A DNA stretch of 64,000 nt from Sellimonas catena (GTDB taxonomy: Bacteria; Bacillota; Clostridia; Lachnospirales; Lachnospiraceae), in assembly GCF_045063725.1 (NCBI RefSeq), contig NZ_CP173695.1, one strand, 5' to 3'. The position numbers and the translations under genes were made by a program. How positions within the stretch are numbered: position 1 is the stretch's first letter; every line of letters begins with the position of its first letter. The notes beneath the pieces were generated by a model. The model had not been told where the DNA came from and did not search any database. It worked only from the letters and a program-made list of their open reading frames with translations. Shown here in pieces: positions 15,949 to 23,827 of this stretch.

Positions 15949-15995
15949 TTTGGAGATAAATTCTTCATAAAACGAAAGAAAACGAGGAAGAAAAA

Positions 15996-16901
15996 ATGAA
16001 CGGTCAACATCATGTGGATATGAAGTATTCTATCCCAAAACCATCATCCAAAATCAAACCCAAATCCAAAATCCGGGATTTTGTGGTCATGACGGCCGCC
16101 ACTGCCATCATGGCATGCGGTATTTATTTTTTCAAATTTGCAAATAATTTTGCATTCGGCGGTATTACAGGTCTTGCGGTCCTTGTCGCCGAGACCGGAA
16201 CCATCAGCAGCAGTGATTTTAACTTTGTCTGCAACATTGTCCTTCTGGTTCTGGGATTCCTGATCATGGGAAAAAGCTTTGGAGCAAAAACATTTTACTG
16301 CAGCATGCTTCTTTCCTTTCTCCTGTCTATCCTGGAGCGTGTTTACCCGATGGACGGACCACTTACCAACCAGCCTGTCCTGGAACTGATTTTTGCCATC
16401 GCTGTTCCCGCTTTCGGATCGGCAGTTCTCTTTAATATGGGCGCATCCAGCGGCGGAACCGACATCGTGGCGATGATACTGAAAAAATATACCGGTTACG
16501 ACATCGGACGTGTCCTGATGATCTCCGATGTGGCAATCGCTGTGGCAGGCGTATTTGTATTTGGTATGGAGACAGGTCTGTTTTCGATTCTCGGACTTGT
16601 TCTTCGGTCACTCATTACAGACAACTTTATCGAAAGTTTCAATCTTTCCAAATGTTTCAATGTTGTCTGCGACAGTCCCGAGCCGATCTGTAACTTCATT
16701 ATCCGGGATCTGCACCGGGGGGCTACTGTCTACTCCGCTCAGGGTGTCTTCTCCGGACAGAAGAAATACATTGTTCTGACAGCATTGAACCGTCCGCAGG
16801 CAGTGCGGCTCCGTAACTTCATCAAGGAAACCGAGCCGGGCGCATTTATCCTGATCTCCAACACCAGCGAGATTATCGGACGCGGATTCCACACCGTATA
16901 A
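15996..16901 (+). CDS. YitT family membrane protein (DUF161/DUF2179)
   Basis: This 301-residue protein has five or so membrane helices in its first 200 residues (for example DFVVMTAATAIMACGIYFF, and the GGITGLAVL and GASSGGTDIVA segments typical of YitT). A soluble C-terminal DUF2179 domain follows (about 215-295, with RGATVYSAQGVFSGQKK and FILISNTSEIIGRGF). YitT proteins are possible transporters of unknown substrate in Firmicutes. GAGGAAG precedes the ATG. It is monocistronic with its own promoter and a shared terminator. Confidence 0.92.
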   Translation: MNGQHHVDMKYSIPKPSSKIKPKSKIRDFVVMTAATAIMACGIYFFKFANNFAFGGITGLAVLVAETGTISSSDFNFVCNIVLLVLGFLIMGKSFGAKTFYCSMLLSFLLSILERVYPMDGPLTNQPVLELIFAIAVPAFGSAVLFNMGASSGGTDIVAMILKKYTGYDIGRVLMISDVAIAVAGVFVFGMETGLFSILGLVLRSLITDNFIESFNLSKCFNVVCDSPEPICNFIIRDLHRGATVYSAQGVFSGQKKYIVLTALNRPQAVRLRNFIKETEPGAFILISNTSEIIGRGFHTV

Positions 16902-16926
16902 CAGGAGTAAAATATATAGTAAAAAA

Positions 16927-16976
16927 TAAAATCCCGGAGACACATGTGATTTCACATCGTTCTCCGGGATTTTTTC
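16927..16976 (+). terminator. Bidirectional terminator
   Basis: AATCCCGGAGA (16930-16940) pairs with TCTCCGGGATT (16961-16971), flanked by A and T tracts. It serves the YitT gene on the plus strand and the lipoprotein gene on the minus strand. Confidence 0.88.
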
Positions 16977-16987
16977 GTCACCGATTA

Positions 16988-17665
16988 TTATTTTTCATTC
17001 AGCACTTCTTCCATAGCTTTGACCACATTCTGATACTTTTCCTGTGTATAGGTATCATAACGGTTCGGATTTCCCGCATCCGAGAGCTGATCCTGCATGG
17101 AGGCAATTCCCTCTGTAAAGACCTGTTGTACTGTCGGATCCACTCCTTCCAGTTTCAGCTTCATATCTTCCGCACTCATCGCTTCGCTCTCTGTCAGATA
17201 AGCCTGAAGCTTCTGAGTAAATGATTCTTTCTGGCTGCTCTCATACTGCTCTGAGAAATTCAACACACCGAAAGCTGCTTTCAGCCTCTTCAAACTTGCT
17301 CCTGCTGTTCCTTCCTCGTACTGGGAAAGGGACTGGATCATCTCGCCAAATGCTTCCTCATCTACTTCCGTATTCTGATCCGCCGGCTGTGTTCCTGTGT
17401 TTTCCGGCTGTCCCGGATCCGCCTTGTTATTTTCCGTCTCTGAATTCTCAGGATCTTCCATCTCCGGTTCTTTCTCCTGCTCTTCCGTTTCCCCGTTATC
17501 CGTCTCGTCCGGTTCTTCCTGTTCCTTTGTGGATGATCCCTGATCAGTCTGCTCTGTCTTTGGCTCTTCGCCGGTATCTGCAGGTGTCCTGGAGCCACAG
17601 GCGCTCACTCCAATCATCAGGATTCCTATTCCAAGTGCCAGTAATCGCTTCATTCGTCTTTTCAT
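16988..17665 (-). CDS. Putative lipoprotein of unknown function
   Basis: This 225-residue protein has a lipoprotein signal peptide: basic start KRRMKR, hydrophobic core, and lipobox VSAC with the lipidated Cys at about residue 23. A long, low-complexity acidic linker rich in Glu, Asp, Asn, Pro and Thr follows (about 30-105), then a helical domain (about 105-225). I do not recognise the C-terminal domain. It lies about 75 bp after the ABC ATPase gene on the same strand and could be its partner at the cell surface, but that is inference from position. Confidence 0.8.
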   Translation of the reverse strand: MKRRMKRLLALGIGILMIGVSACGSRTPADTGEEPKTEQTDQGSSTKEQEEPDETDNGETEEQEKEPEMEDPENSETENNKADPGQPENTGTQPADQNTEVDEEAFGEMIQSLSQYEEGTAGASLKRLKAAFGVLNFSEQYESSQKESFTQKLQAYLTESEAMSAEDMKLKLEGVDPTVQQVFTEGIASMQDQLSDAGNPNRYDTYTQEKYQNVVKAMEEVLNEK

Positions 17666-17741
17666 ACGCCTTCCCCCCTTCCGGTCATCCTCTTCCTTCT
17701 ACCTACAGTATACCTGTTTCTCCGCCATTTCACAAGCCGGA

Positions 17742-18623
17742 TCATTGCTTCTTCTTTTCCATCATCAGATACAGATATGCATCTTCCAGTGTGATCTTCG
17801 GCTGTGTACAGTCAATATCCGGTTTCACATCGCTGATAATTTTCACCGTCATTCCTTCTTCCGTGTACTGCTTGGAAGTCGTACGGTACTGCTTTTCCAG
17901 TCTTTTTGCTTCTGTGTCGTCTGCTACATTTGCTGTCCAGATCTTTCCTTTTGCCCGGGAAAGCAGCGCCTGTACCGTACCTGTATAGAGGAATGAACCT
18001 TTCCGCATCACCGCAAGCTTGCTGCACGTAGCCGCGATGTCCTCCACCACATGAGTGGAAAACAAAACGGTCCGCCCCTCCGAAAAATCCACCAGAAGGT
18101 TACGGATACGCACCCGCTCTTCCGGATCAAGCCCCGTTGTCGGTTCGTCCACAATCAGAAATTCCGGTTCATTCAGAAGTGCCTGAATGAGTCCGACTCT
18201 TCGCTTCATTCCTCCGGAAAGCTGACGCATTTTCTTTTTCCGGTGATTCGTAAGCCCTGTCTTTTCCAGATAATAGCGGATGCGCTTTTTACATTCCTCC
18301 TTCGGGATACCGGAAAGTTCTCCCAAATATTCCAGGCAGTCCTGCACGGAAAGACCCGGATAGAGGTTGAGCTCCTGCGGCAGATACCCGATTTTCTGCC
18401 TGATGACTTCGTCCTTTCCAGTCCCGTACCTGATTCCGTCCAGATACACCTCACCATCGGACGGAGTCAGAACCGTCGTCAGTACCCGCATCAGCGTCGT
18501 CTTTCCGGCGCCGTTTTCCCCGAGCAGCCCATAGACACCGTGGGGGATTTCCAGATTGACATGGTCTACCGCCCGAACCTGGTTTTTAAATGTTACTGTC
18601 ACGTTTTTTATGTTTACACTCAT
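17742..18623 (-). CDS. ABC-2 type transporter ATP-binding protein
   Basis: This 293-residue ATPase belongs with the two permease-like proteins encoded just upstream. It has Walker A GENGAGKTT (about 34-42), the Q-loop YLPQELN, the signature LSGGMKRR, Walker B FLIVDEP and the switch His in FSTHVVED. A C-terminal extension of about 85 residues follows. The ATG at 18623 overlaps the stop of the preceding gene in an ATGA, so translation is coupled; the longer frame to 18716 is not needed. The unit is likely an exporter controlled by the two-component system upstream. Confidence 0.93.
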   Translation of the reverse strand: MSVNIKNVTVTFKNQVRAVDHVNLEIPHGVYGLLGENGAGKTTLMRVLTTVLTPSDGEVYLDGIRYGTGKDEVIRQKIGYLPQELNLYPGLSVQDCLEYLGELSGIPKEECKKRIRYYLEKTGLTNHRKKKMRQLSGGMKRRVGLIQALLNEPEFLIVDEPTTGLDPEERVRIRNLLVDFSEGRTVLFSTHVVEDIAATCSKLAVMRKGSFLYTGTVQALLSRAKGKIWTANVADDTEAKRLEKQYRTTSKQYTEEGMTVKIISDVKPDIDCTQPKITLEDAYLYLMMEKKKQ

Positions 18624-19276
18624 TTTGACACCCTCTTTTCTATAATCGAAATCAATACCAGAAATACAATGGACAACAGAATTTGAATCAGTGTGCCATA
18701 TGCCCATTCGTTCCATTTGGCTCCCATGGAATCACAGAAGGAATAGGCAAACAGGTTGTACCGCCCAAACAGTCTCTCTCCTGTTGTGGAATTGGTCGTA
18801 ATCCATAGAAGAACCGATACTCCAATCCCCGCCCACTGGCTCTTTGCCAGATTGGAAATGACAACCGAGATCAGACTCCAGAATAAAACAGTTCCCGCAA
18901 GTGCCGCTGCGTAACCGCCGTACTCGGAAGCAAAGGTACGCTCTGTCATGCGGTAAGGCTTCTGCCAGTAAAAAGTAAAATATGCTGCAAGAGCGGTCAC
19001 ATACAAATACACTGCCTGAATAATCCATCTCCGGTAAATCATGCGGATCCGGTTCTTTTCCGGTTTCAGACAGATGATTTCCCACCGCTGCCCGTTTCGG
19101 TCCATCACACTGGTCTCCGCGCAGAATACGGATGCCAGAACGGCCACTCCCGGCATCAGCGCAGGACCGATCTCTGAAGTCAGCGTGACGCCCCGTACCA
19201 GCGCAAACAGAAGCAGAAACAGGATGGAGTACGCCAGTTTATAGGGTGCAATACAGATTTTCCATTCCTTTTTCAA
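18620..19276 (-). CDS. ABC-2 type transporter permease-like protein
   Basis: This 218-residue membrane protein has about six hydrophobic segments, including KLAYSILFLLLFALVRGV and a C-terminal IQILLSIVFLVLISII. A TTG at 19276 is the most likely start: GGAGGAG lies 8 bp before it, and it overlaps the TGA of the preceding gene (19273-19275). The frame extends to 19357 without a better start. It lies between a larger permease gene and the ATPase gene and probably forms part of the same exporter. Exact family is uncertain. Confidence 0.8.
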   Translation of the reverse strand: MKKEWKICIAPYKLAYSILFLLLFALVRGVTLTSEIGPALMPGVAVLASVFCAETSVMDRNGQRWEIICLKPEKNRIRMIYRRWIIQAVYLYVTALAAYFTFYWQKPYRMTERTFASEYGGYAAALAGTVLFWSLISVVISNLAKSQWAGIGVSVLLWITTNSTTGERLFGRYNLFAYSFCDSMGAKWNEWAYGTLIQILLSIVFLVLISIIEKRVSK

Positions 19277-20355
19277 TACACTCTCCTCCTTTTCCAGATG
19301 ACCGCCGCCCCAAAGAGAAAGGCTGCTGAAGCCACAAGCAGAAAGATCTGGTTCCACATGGCCATCGGCGGCGGCGCCGTATCCAGAAATCCACCCGGAA
19401 ACCGCACCAGAATGGCAAGAGGTCTTCCGTAGTATCCAAATTCACCGTCCGGCCCGATGCTTCCCATATTGGAATAAAACAGATACAAAAACAGAAGCGG
19501 TACTCCCGGAAGCGGATTTTTAAAAATCAGCGCGATGATCACATACACGCTCGCAATCATCAGAAGATTCGGCAGCATATAGCAGACCGCCGGAATCAGA
19601 AATTCGATCAGCGATACCGGCAGATCATTGCGGAGCCCTGCCGCAAAACTGACAAAGAAGAACACAATCACAAGGATCAGCCAGACAATTCCCACTGAAA
19701 GAAATCCTCCTGCCGCTTTTCCGAAGATATAGCTCCCTGCCGAAACCGGCTTTGTGTGAAGCAGTTCGTAAGTGTCTCTTCTCGTATCCCGGATAAAGAG
19801 AAACGCCAGCAGAACCGCGCTGAAAAAAGTAAGATACAGTCCGCCGAAATCTGCAAATTTTCTTCCGAAGTACCAGGAATAACTGTATTCCGACAGTTTT
19901 GCTTTCAATTCAGCGTTGATTTCGTCTACGGTACCCTGATGATATTCATAGCCCTCGTAATAATATCTCAGGCTGTAGCCACCCGGATACCCGTAAATCT
20001 CCCCGATAGCATCGGACATTTCGTCGATACTCTTTCCTGAAGAACTGATCTGATCCAGTGTGTTCTGAACTACTTGTTCCTCCTCACCGTTCTCCTTTAC
20101 AACCATACTGATCATCTTTTTCTTGGCAAGTTCCAACTGCTCTTCCTTCGTGGATTTGACATATCCGTTCATGATATCCGCGTCCGCAATGTTCTCCGGC
20201 TTTGCCTCTTTCACTTCCTGCTCCGTACGGAAATATTTCACTTCCAGATATGGAGACAGAATCTGAAACAAACCGAAAATCACAACCACGATCCCGACCC
20301 AGAATAACGGATTCTTCAGGTAGTTTTTTACTTCCCGTTTCATTACTGCTTTCAT
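19273..20355 (-). CDS. ABC-2 type transporter permease
   Basis: This 360-residue membrane protein begins MKAVMKREVKNYLKNPLFW, the amphipathic entry helix typical of ABC-2 permeases. A hydrophobic helix follows (about 19-37), then a long extracellular region (about 40-170) and five more membrane segments with the FLFIRDTRRDTYELLHTKPVSAGSYIFGK loop characteristic of the family. The ATG at 20355 has GGGG 6 bp upstream; an ATG at 20361 lacks spacing. It is the first gene of the three-gene exporter unit, about 110 bp after the histidine kinase gene and beyond its terminator. Confidence 0.85.
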   Translation of the reverse strand: MKAVMKREVKNYLKNPLFWVGIVVVIFGLFQILSPYLEVKYFRTEQEVKEAKPENIADADIMNGYVKSTKEEQLELAKKKMISMVVKENGEEEQVVQNTLDQISSSGKSIDEMSDAIGEIYGYPGGYSLRYYYEGYEYHQGTVDEINAELKAKLSEYSYSWYFGRKFADFGGLYLTFFSAVLLAFLFIRDTRRDTYELLHTKPVSAGSYIFGKAAGGFLSVGIVWLILVIVFFFVSFAAGLRNDLPVSLIEFLIPAVCYMLPNLLMIASVYVIIALIFKNPLPGVPLLFLYLFYSNMGSIGPDGEFGYYGRPLAILVRFPGGFLDTAPPPMAMWNQIFLLVASAAFLFGAAVIWKRRRVY

Positions 20356-20429
20356 GTTCATCCCCTCTTCCTTTTTTGATATTCCTATCGTATCAGGAGA
20401 TTCACAATGAAAAGACAACGGAAAAAAAG

Positions 20430-20463
20430 ACAAAAAAATTCCTGCTGCATTTTTTACAGCAGG
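20430..20463 (-). terminator. Terminator after the histidine kinase gene
   Basis: CCTGCTG (20441-20447) pairs with CAGCAGG (20457-20463), followed on the minus strand by a T7 tract. It separates the two-component genes from the exporter genes they probably control. Confidence 0.82.
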
Positions 20464-20467
20464 ATTA

Positions 20468-21658
20468 TCATTTTTCATCCGTGCACGAACGGAAATACGC
20501 CCGTACACACGCCCCGTCTCTCTGGTTTTCCACTTCCAGGTGTCCTCCGTGTTTCTTACAGAACACTTCGCTGATATACATTCCAAGTCCGAAATGTTTC
20601 AGATCATCCCTTGGATTGGACGAAGTGAATGCCTGTTTTGCTTCTTCTTCACTGATGGTAAATCCTGTTCCATCATCTTTTACTTCCAATACCAGCTGGT
20701 CGGCTTCCCGGCAGACGACCACCGATACCTTTGACGCTGCATAACGCAATGCGTTGGTAATCAGGTTTTCCGCTACTTCCAGAATCAGGTCACGATCCAG
20801 CGTAAGTTTTTCTCCCTCTCCTCCCGCAAAGATTTCAAACTGCTTTCCGGAAGCTTCTGCCAGCATCTCTCCGGTCTTTTCGATCTGTTCTGCAATCTCA
20901 GCAGCCGTCGTGTCCATGCAGGAAATCGGCTCCCGTTCCAATGCGGAGAAGACCCGCATCCGGTCCAGAAACCGCTCCAGCCGTTCCACCTGTCCCATGC
21001 TTTCTTTCAGCATATCCAGAAGCGCTTCCCGGTCCAGCTTTTCTTCCGGGATAAACTCCATCATCATTTCCTGATACCCTTTGAGCACAGTCAGAGGCGT
21101 CCGCAGATCGTGTGCAATGGCAGAGCGCAATACCTGCTCATCTTCCACCATCCGCCACATCTTCTGGTTGTTCTGAGCCAGTTCCTCTTTCATGTGGTCA
21201 AACTCCCTGCAGAGTACGCCCAGTTCGTCCTTACTCTGATATCCGATCTCAAAATCCAGGTCATTGTCCGCAATCTTCTTTGCAGCCAGATTCAGCTCCA
21301 GAAGGGGCCTTCGAATCTTATTCCGGTAAAACAAAAAGGTGGACACAACAATCCCTGCCGCACATAGAACAAGAATCCCGTATGTAGTCAAAAAGTCGCA
21401 CAGTTCGGAAAGCCTTGCATCCGTCCGGCTCATATCCTCATTGCTGACCCGCGGAATCGTCACATCGAAGGCATCTGGATTCCGGTTCTGCATTTCTTCG
21501 ATAAACCGATCCTGATCCACATATTTCCACCAGATCTGTTCCTGCGCCCGTTCTGCTTCCAGGACGATGAATGCTCCAAGAATAAATCCGATGACAATTC
21601 CTGTCAGCATGTAGACAATAATACTTTTCCTCAGGGAAAGATTTCTTATTTTTTCCAT
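20468..21658 (-). CDS. Sensor histidine kinase
   Basis: This 396-residue kinase has two membrane helices (about 14-33 and 92-111) around a short extracellular loop of roughly 58 residues. A HAMP segment follows (about 112-165), then the HisKA H-box AIAHDLRTPLT with phospho-acceptor His183, and an HATPase domain with the N-box NLITNALRYA, VKDDGTGF (G1) and HFGLGMYIS (G2). The ATG at 21658 lies inside the end of the regulator gene (13-bp overlap), so the pair is co-translated. The signal is unknown; adjacent exporter genes suggest an antimicrobial compound. Confidence 0.93.
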   Translation of the reverse strand: MEKIRNLSLRKSIIVYMLTGIVIGFILGAFIVLEAERAQEQIWWKYVDQDRFIEEMQNRNPDAFDVTIPRVSNEDMSRTDARLSELCDFLTTYGILVLCAAGIVVSTFLFYRNKIRRPLLELNLAAKKIADNDLDFEIGYQSKDELGVLCREFDHMKEELAQNNQKMWRMVEDEQVLRSAIAHDLRTPLTVLKGYQEMMMEFIPEEKLDREALLDMLKESMGQVERLERFLDRMRVFSALEREPISCMDTTAAEIAEQIEKTGEMLAEASGKQFEIFAGGEGEKLTLDRDLILEVAENLITNALRYAASKVSVVVCREADQLVLEVKDDGTGFTISEEEAKQAFTSSNPRDDLKHFGLGMYISEVFCKKHGGHLEVENQRDGACVRAYFRSCTDEK

Positions 21659-22320
21659 CGATAGCCCACTCCCCATACTGTTTCAATCGGGTCTTCCTTT
21701 GTATACTGCCCTATTTTCCCACGGATTCTCCGTACCAGCTCTGTGATGCCCCGGCTGTCGCCCTGTCCATCATAGCCGCAGACATGTTCATAAATCCGTT
21801 CTTTGTCAAATACCTGTCCCGGATGCATGGACAAAAACTCCAGAATCCCAAATTCCGTCTTCGTCAGATCCAGCACCTGCCCGTCAAAGGAGGCTGTCTT
21901 TGCTGTATAGTCCACCATCATTCCGTTTCCAAATCGGTACTGCGTTTTCTGCTGATGCCGTTCCTCCCGCCGCAGATGAGCCAGCACTCTCGCCTCCAGT
22001 TCCTTCAGGCTGAACGGTTTTACAATATAATCATCTCCGCCCATCATCAGCCCGTTCACCCGGTCCTGCTCTTCGACCCGTGCGGTCAGAAATAAAATCG
22101 GACAGGACACCTGATCCCGGATTCTCCGGCACACCTCCAGCCCGTCCATTCCCGGCATATTGATATCCAGAAGAATGAGATCCGGTCCCTCTCCAGACTT
22201 CTTCACTGCGTCCATCCCATTGACCGCTGTCAGCATTTCATATCCCTTCAGCCGGAAATACCGGCACAGCATCTCTACCAGATCCTGGTCATCATCCACC
22301 AGAAGAATTTTGTAGCTCAT
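21646..22320 (-). CDS. OmpR/PhoB family response regulator
   Basis: This 224-residue protein has a receiver domain with the acidic pair DDD (9-11), phospho-acceptor Asp52 in LLLDINMPG, the Thr in FLTAR and the Lys in YIVKPF. A winged-helix DNA-binding domain follows (about 128-222) with LTKTEFGILEFL and TVWGVGYRWKK. It partners the kinase whose gene overlaps its end. It probably controls the ABC exporter genes downstream (17742-20355). Confidence 0.95.
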   Translation of the reverse strand: MSYKILLVDDDQDLVEMLCRYFRLKGYEMLTAVNGMDAVKKSGEGPDLILLDINMPGMDGLEVCRRIRDQVSCPILFLTARVEEQDRVNGLMMGGDDYIVKPFSLKELEARVLAHLRREERHQQKTQYRFGNGMMVDYTAKTASFDGQVLDLTKTEFGILEFLSMHPGQVFDKERIYEHVCGYDGQGDSRGITELVRRIRGKIGQYTKEDPIETVWGVGYRWKK

Positions 22321-22377
22321 CCGACGAATACCATCCTTTCTTTACGATAAAACATTGCCGAGATGATCATTCATCTG

Positions 22378-23454
22378 TTAAACCAGCAGTTTTCGAAAAT
22401 CTTCGATCGATATCCCATATTCGGATGCCGCCTGCTCCAGATTCAGAAAACCTTTCTGATATAACTCTATCACGGCATCTTTCCTCCCCTGATCATGTGC
22501 GGCATCTTTTTCGGCCCTGGCTTTCTCAAGCTGCTTTTGACTTTCCGAAAAACGCTCCTGCATATCAGTCAGATTATCCTGAGCTACATCCAGCTTTCCC
22601 TGTGTCTCATCCAGCTTCCCCTGTGTCTCATCCAGCTTCCCCTGCGTCTCATCCAGCTTCCCCTGAATCTCTTCCAGCTTTTCCTGTGCATTTGTCATCC
22701 GCTGAAAAGCCCGTTCAGCCTGTCTTTGCAGAGACAGCTGATCGCGAAGTGCACGTTCCCTTGCCTCATATGCTCGGCGTTTCTCTTCATCCTGGCTCAT
22801 TTCCATCAGATCTTCATAGGCTTCTTCCAGATAGGTATTTCCCTTTGCCATCTCTTTTAAATCCTCCTTTTTACCGCCGCGGAAGAATTTCATCCATGCA
22901 ATGATGCCATCTGGATGGTGATACTCCTCTGGAATCTTGGGAAGTTCCAGAATCTGAAGTTCCAGCTTATCGCTGTACAGTTCTCCGGTCGCTTTATCAT
23001 AAACCTGTGCCTTACGGTAGCAGATGTCATCCTTCTTATAGTAGGTGAAATTCAAAACACTGACATGTACACATTTCTGAAGCCGATCATATTCCTCACC
23101 TTTGCAAAGCTGGCTGGAAAACATCTTGCACAGATAAAACAGACTCCTGTCGTCCCAGTATTCCATATATACAACCTGCATCTCAATATCAAGCTGAGTG
23201 CCGTTTTCCAGAAGAACATGAACATCCAGCACTCCCTTCTTTTCCTCCTCCGACCGTTTGGGAAGTTCATTTTCCAGAATAATAGTATTCCCGATCTGCT
23301 CAGGTGAAAGCTCCAACAATTCAGCGATGAAGCCTCTCCTTGTATTCGGATTCCGCATCAGTTCTTTGAAACACCAGTCGATGTAAGGCTTCATAATAAA
23401 TTCTTCTTCTGAAATTGCAGCGGTAGTTCGATTTGCCATTTTGTTTCGTTCCAT
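22378..23454 (-). CDS. Rpn family PD-(D/E)XK nuclease/transposase-like protein with coiled-coil repeat
   Basis: This 358-residue protein belongs to the Rpn/PDDEXK_2 group, whose members cleave DNA and promote recombination. The N-terminal domain (about 1-215) has the nuclease signature: Asp in KKGVLDVHVLLENG and the Glu-X-Gln of LDIEMQVVY. The central part (about 225-325) is a coiled coil with tandem LDETQGK heptads coded by a 21-bp DNA repeat. The C-terminus (DAVIELYQKGFLNLEQAASEYGIS) resembles the family's helical tail. AAAGGAGAC precedes the ATG at 23454. It is a single-gene unit without transposon ends. Confidence 0.88.
   Translation of the reverse strand: MERNKMANRTTAAISEEEFIMKPYIDWCFKELMRNPNTRRGFIAELLELSPEQIGNTIILENELPKRSEEEKKGVLDVHVLLENGTQLDIEMQVVYMEYWDDRSLFYLCKMFSSQLCKGEEYDRLQKCVHVSVLNFTYYKKDDICYRKAQVYDKATGELYSDKLELQILELPKIPEEYHHPDGIIAWMKFFRGGKKEDLKEMAKGNTYLEEAYEDLMEMSQDEEKRRAYEARERALRDQLSLQRQAERAFQRMTNAQEKLEEIQGKLDETQGKLDETQGKLDETQGKLDVAQDNLTDMQERFSESQKQLEKARAEKDAAHDQGRKDAVIELYQKGFLNLEQAASEYGISIEDFRKLLV
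22591..22674 (-). repeat. Tandem 21-bp repeat, four copies
   Basis: Four head-to-tail 21-bp units begin at 22591, 22612, 22633 and 22654. The middle two are nearly identical and the last is diverged. They keep the frame and encode heptads (LDETQGK) of a coiled coil, so copy number can change by slippage without a frameshift. Confidence 0.9.
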
Positions 23455-23748
23455 AAACAGTCTCCTTTCTGTGACGGCAATGCCTCTGACATAAGAAAAC
23501 TGTTTCTGTTTCTTGTAGTCTACCATATTTCCGGGTACCAGAAAAGAGACGTCCCAAAGAAAACATATTTTCCAGACAGAAAGCTGCCCTCATAATTCCC
23601 TTGTCAAATACTTGGATAAAACGGCGAACGCCTTGAAAATGAAAAAGCAGAGAGCTTTTCCGATGAGTAAAGGATAACACGAACAATCTGCTGAATCAAG
23701 GAATATAAGGATAAATTTTTTCTAACCTTTATTAACCTTTGACATAAA

Positions 23749-23790
23749 TTCAGGGAGGTAATGGCTCATACGAGTCACTACCTCCCCTGA
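23749..23790 (-). terminator. Terminator at end of the maltodextrin operon
   Basis: TCAGGGAGGTA (about 23750-23760) pairs with TACCTCCCCTGA (about 23779-23790) with one bulge; the loop carries a further short palindrome. It lies about 40 bp after the GH13 gene. The stretch 23455-23748 upstream of the Rpn gene shows no gene that I can support. Confidence 0.7.
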
Positions 23791-23827
23791 TATTACAGTA
23801 AAATATTGTCCGGCTACTGACATTTTC

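Noticed and set aside
22591..22674. Short regular repeats that could suggest a CRISPR array
   Set aside because: Units are directly adjacent with no spacers, and they encode in-frame heptads of a coiled coil.
23455..23748. Possible small gene in the gap before the Rpn gene
   Set aside because: Frames here are short, lack ribosome sites and resemble no family; a TTGACA is present but without a fitting -10 box.
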